From Ahaetulla prasina (taxonomy: Eukaryota > Chordata > Lepidosauria > Squamata > Colubridae), in assembly GCF_028640845.1 (NCBI RefSeq), contig NC_080540.1, positions 51,442,561-51,506,560 on the forward strand: 64,000 bases of DNA. The letters run 5' to 3'. Both the position numbers and the translations under genes were made by a program. The notes beneath the pieces are model-generated. The model saw nothing but the letters and a program-made list of their open reading frames with translations, searched no databases and was not told the origin of the DNA. Positions 62,942 through 64,000 of this stretch are shown here, piece after piece. Every line of letters starts with the position of its first letter. Within the stretch, counting starts at the first letter, position 1.

Positions 62942-64000
62942 ATGCTTAAAGACTCCTCCTGCTTTATAAATATACTATATAATGGTTCTTTCAATTATAT
63001 TATCCCAAATATGCTTTCCTGTTTTCACAAATCAAAGAACCACATCAAGGTGGATGCCATTGACCTACTTATTCCTCAAACAGGTGTATGTATATATAAT
63101 ACAAAGTATGAGAGAGAGAGATGGTGTGCATCAGTGAGTCTTTGAATAAAATACAGTACAATGCTATTTTGGATGTACGTATTACAAACTATGAATAGAA
63201 CCCTGATACATTGCTTACTTCATTGATCTATGAATTAAAATGACCTGCTTTGTGACTTGTCATAGTTTATTCCACCAGCTATCGCTACTTAAATACTAGC
63301 TACAGCTATTATCCAGATAACTGGGTTTTATCTGACAGCTTCCTCAATCTGATCTCATCCCATTATGTTCTCATCCTTTGGCCTATGAATAGCAGCTACC
63401 ATTCAGCTCATGTTCATTCTTAGTACATTTTCTGATCTTCATTTTACATTCATTAAGCACCTGCTAAGGTTTGAATGCAAGAAAACGGTCACTGCAGAAA
63501 GGTCTGCCTACGCCACTTCACCTAACATATCAGCTCCGCATAAACCAGCTTAATGAAGAAAGCTCTGACAAACATCTACAGCCCCATTTGCATAAATGAT
63601 GGATTTATTCCTTGCCGTGGATTCTTCCCTTAATGTTGCCATCAAGCAGGCAGACTGGCATCTTTTCAGATAATGGCGCAGCATATCTTCTGTTCTTTGA
63701 AAGAGAAGCCTTGATGATTCATTTATTTCTGTTACAAAGCGGCAGCACAGCTCCTCAAAGAAACACTGAAATGGGTATTTTAGTTTTGCCAAACTGACCA
63801 AGAGGCTGACAACAATGAGACTGACCTATGATTGTTAAGAAAATTATATAGTGAATCCTACTGAGACCAGATTTGAGCATTTCATTGTGCTGCATTTCAT
63901 TGTGCTGTTCACTGGTGAAATGAACAGTAACCAGAATACAGGCTGCTTAGTGACTACCCTTCCCTGGGGCAAGAACTCCTTTATCAAGGTCAGTGAAGCA
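62940..64000. other. Unique sequence, candidate conserved noncoding DNA at the end
   Basis: No repeat family recognised. 63440-63860 is free of simple repeats and contains an octamer-like CATTTGCATAAAT (63587-63599), GATAATGGCGC and other dense short motifs. It looks like constrained regulatory DNA, though no alignment is available. The 83-codon minus-strand frame (63801-63550) has no recognisable domain. Confidence 0.35.

Overview
The window looks like intergenic or intronic DNA from a squamate reptile, most probably a snake. I found no protein-coding gene that I can support. The diagnosis rests on the repeats. There is a near-complete Sauria SINE (58334-58686), a BovB/RTE fragment (19301-19502), and several LINEs of the L2, CR1/L3 and L1 groups. 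There are Penelope-like retroelements, many short hAT-type elements with 8-bp target-site duplications (TSDs), solo LTRs, and (ATTCT)n, (GATA)n and (TC)n(AC)n microsatellites. CR1/L3 copies ending in (ATTCT)-type microsatellites are typical of snake genomes. Base composition is AT-rich except for a CpG-dense repeat at 1-655.

Layout. 1-20 kb: the GC-rich repeat with a palindromic end; a CR1/L3 tail running into microsatellites; a LINE tail with a stepped pentanucleotide array (3.45-3.6 kb); a solo LTR (6.08-6.68 kb); a Penelope-like terminal-repeat cluster with a ~290-bp palindrome (11.2-11.8 kb); a long 5'-truncated L2 with a broken reverse transcriptase (13.2-15.1 kb); CR1 with a foldback and an hAT MITE in its loop (16.1-16.8 kb); a palindromic DNA element split by an L2 (17.3-18.0 kb). 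20-40 kb: a candidate terminal exon or conserved element (20.02-20.25 kb); CR1 reverse-transcriptase debris; a young L1 inserted in a SINE with a perfect 15-bp TSD (26.0-27.1 kb); a second L2 with the active-site variant YTDD (27.2-28.3 kb); an hAT MITE carrying a 128-bp tandem duplication (31.7-32.2 kb); two Penelope/GIY-YIG nuclease fragments (35.7 and 38.3 kb). 40-64 kb: LINE and MITE nests, a second copy of the 6-kb LTR (47.0 kb), three further solo-LTR candidates (48.0, 56.7 and 60.5 kb), degenerate L2 with a (GATA)21 array (54.5 kb), the Sauria SINE, an old L1 ORF2 fragment (61.6-62.3 kb), and a MITE with 14 perfect CTGCCC units (62.7 kb).

The elements interact mainly by nesting. hAT MITEs sit inside CR1, L2 and other LINEs. 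An L1 sits inside a SINE, an L2 inside a DNA element, and a SINE inside a MITE. These give a relative insertion order. The remaining unique stretches (about 7.5-8.1, 20.0-20.3, 32.8-33.3, 37.4-37.8, 52.2-52.6, 59.1-59.8 and 63.4-63.9 kb) show no repeat similarity I recognise. They are the best places to look for conserved regulatory DNA. I see no CRISPR array, operon, tRNA gene, rRNA gene or prokaryotic feature. No clearly new biological system is visible. The most original signals are the palindromic Penelope repeats with a hammerhead-like fold, and the stepped or expanded arrays inside mobile elements.
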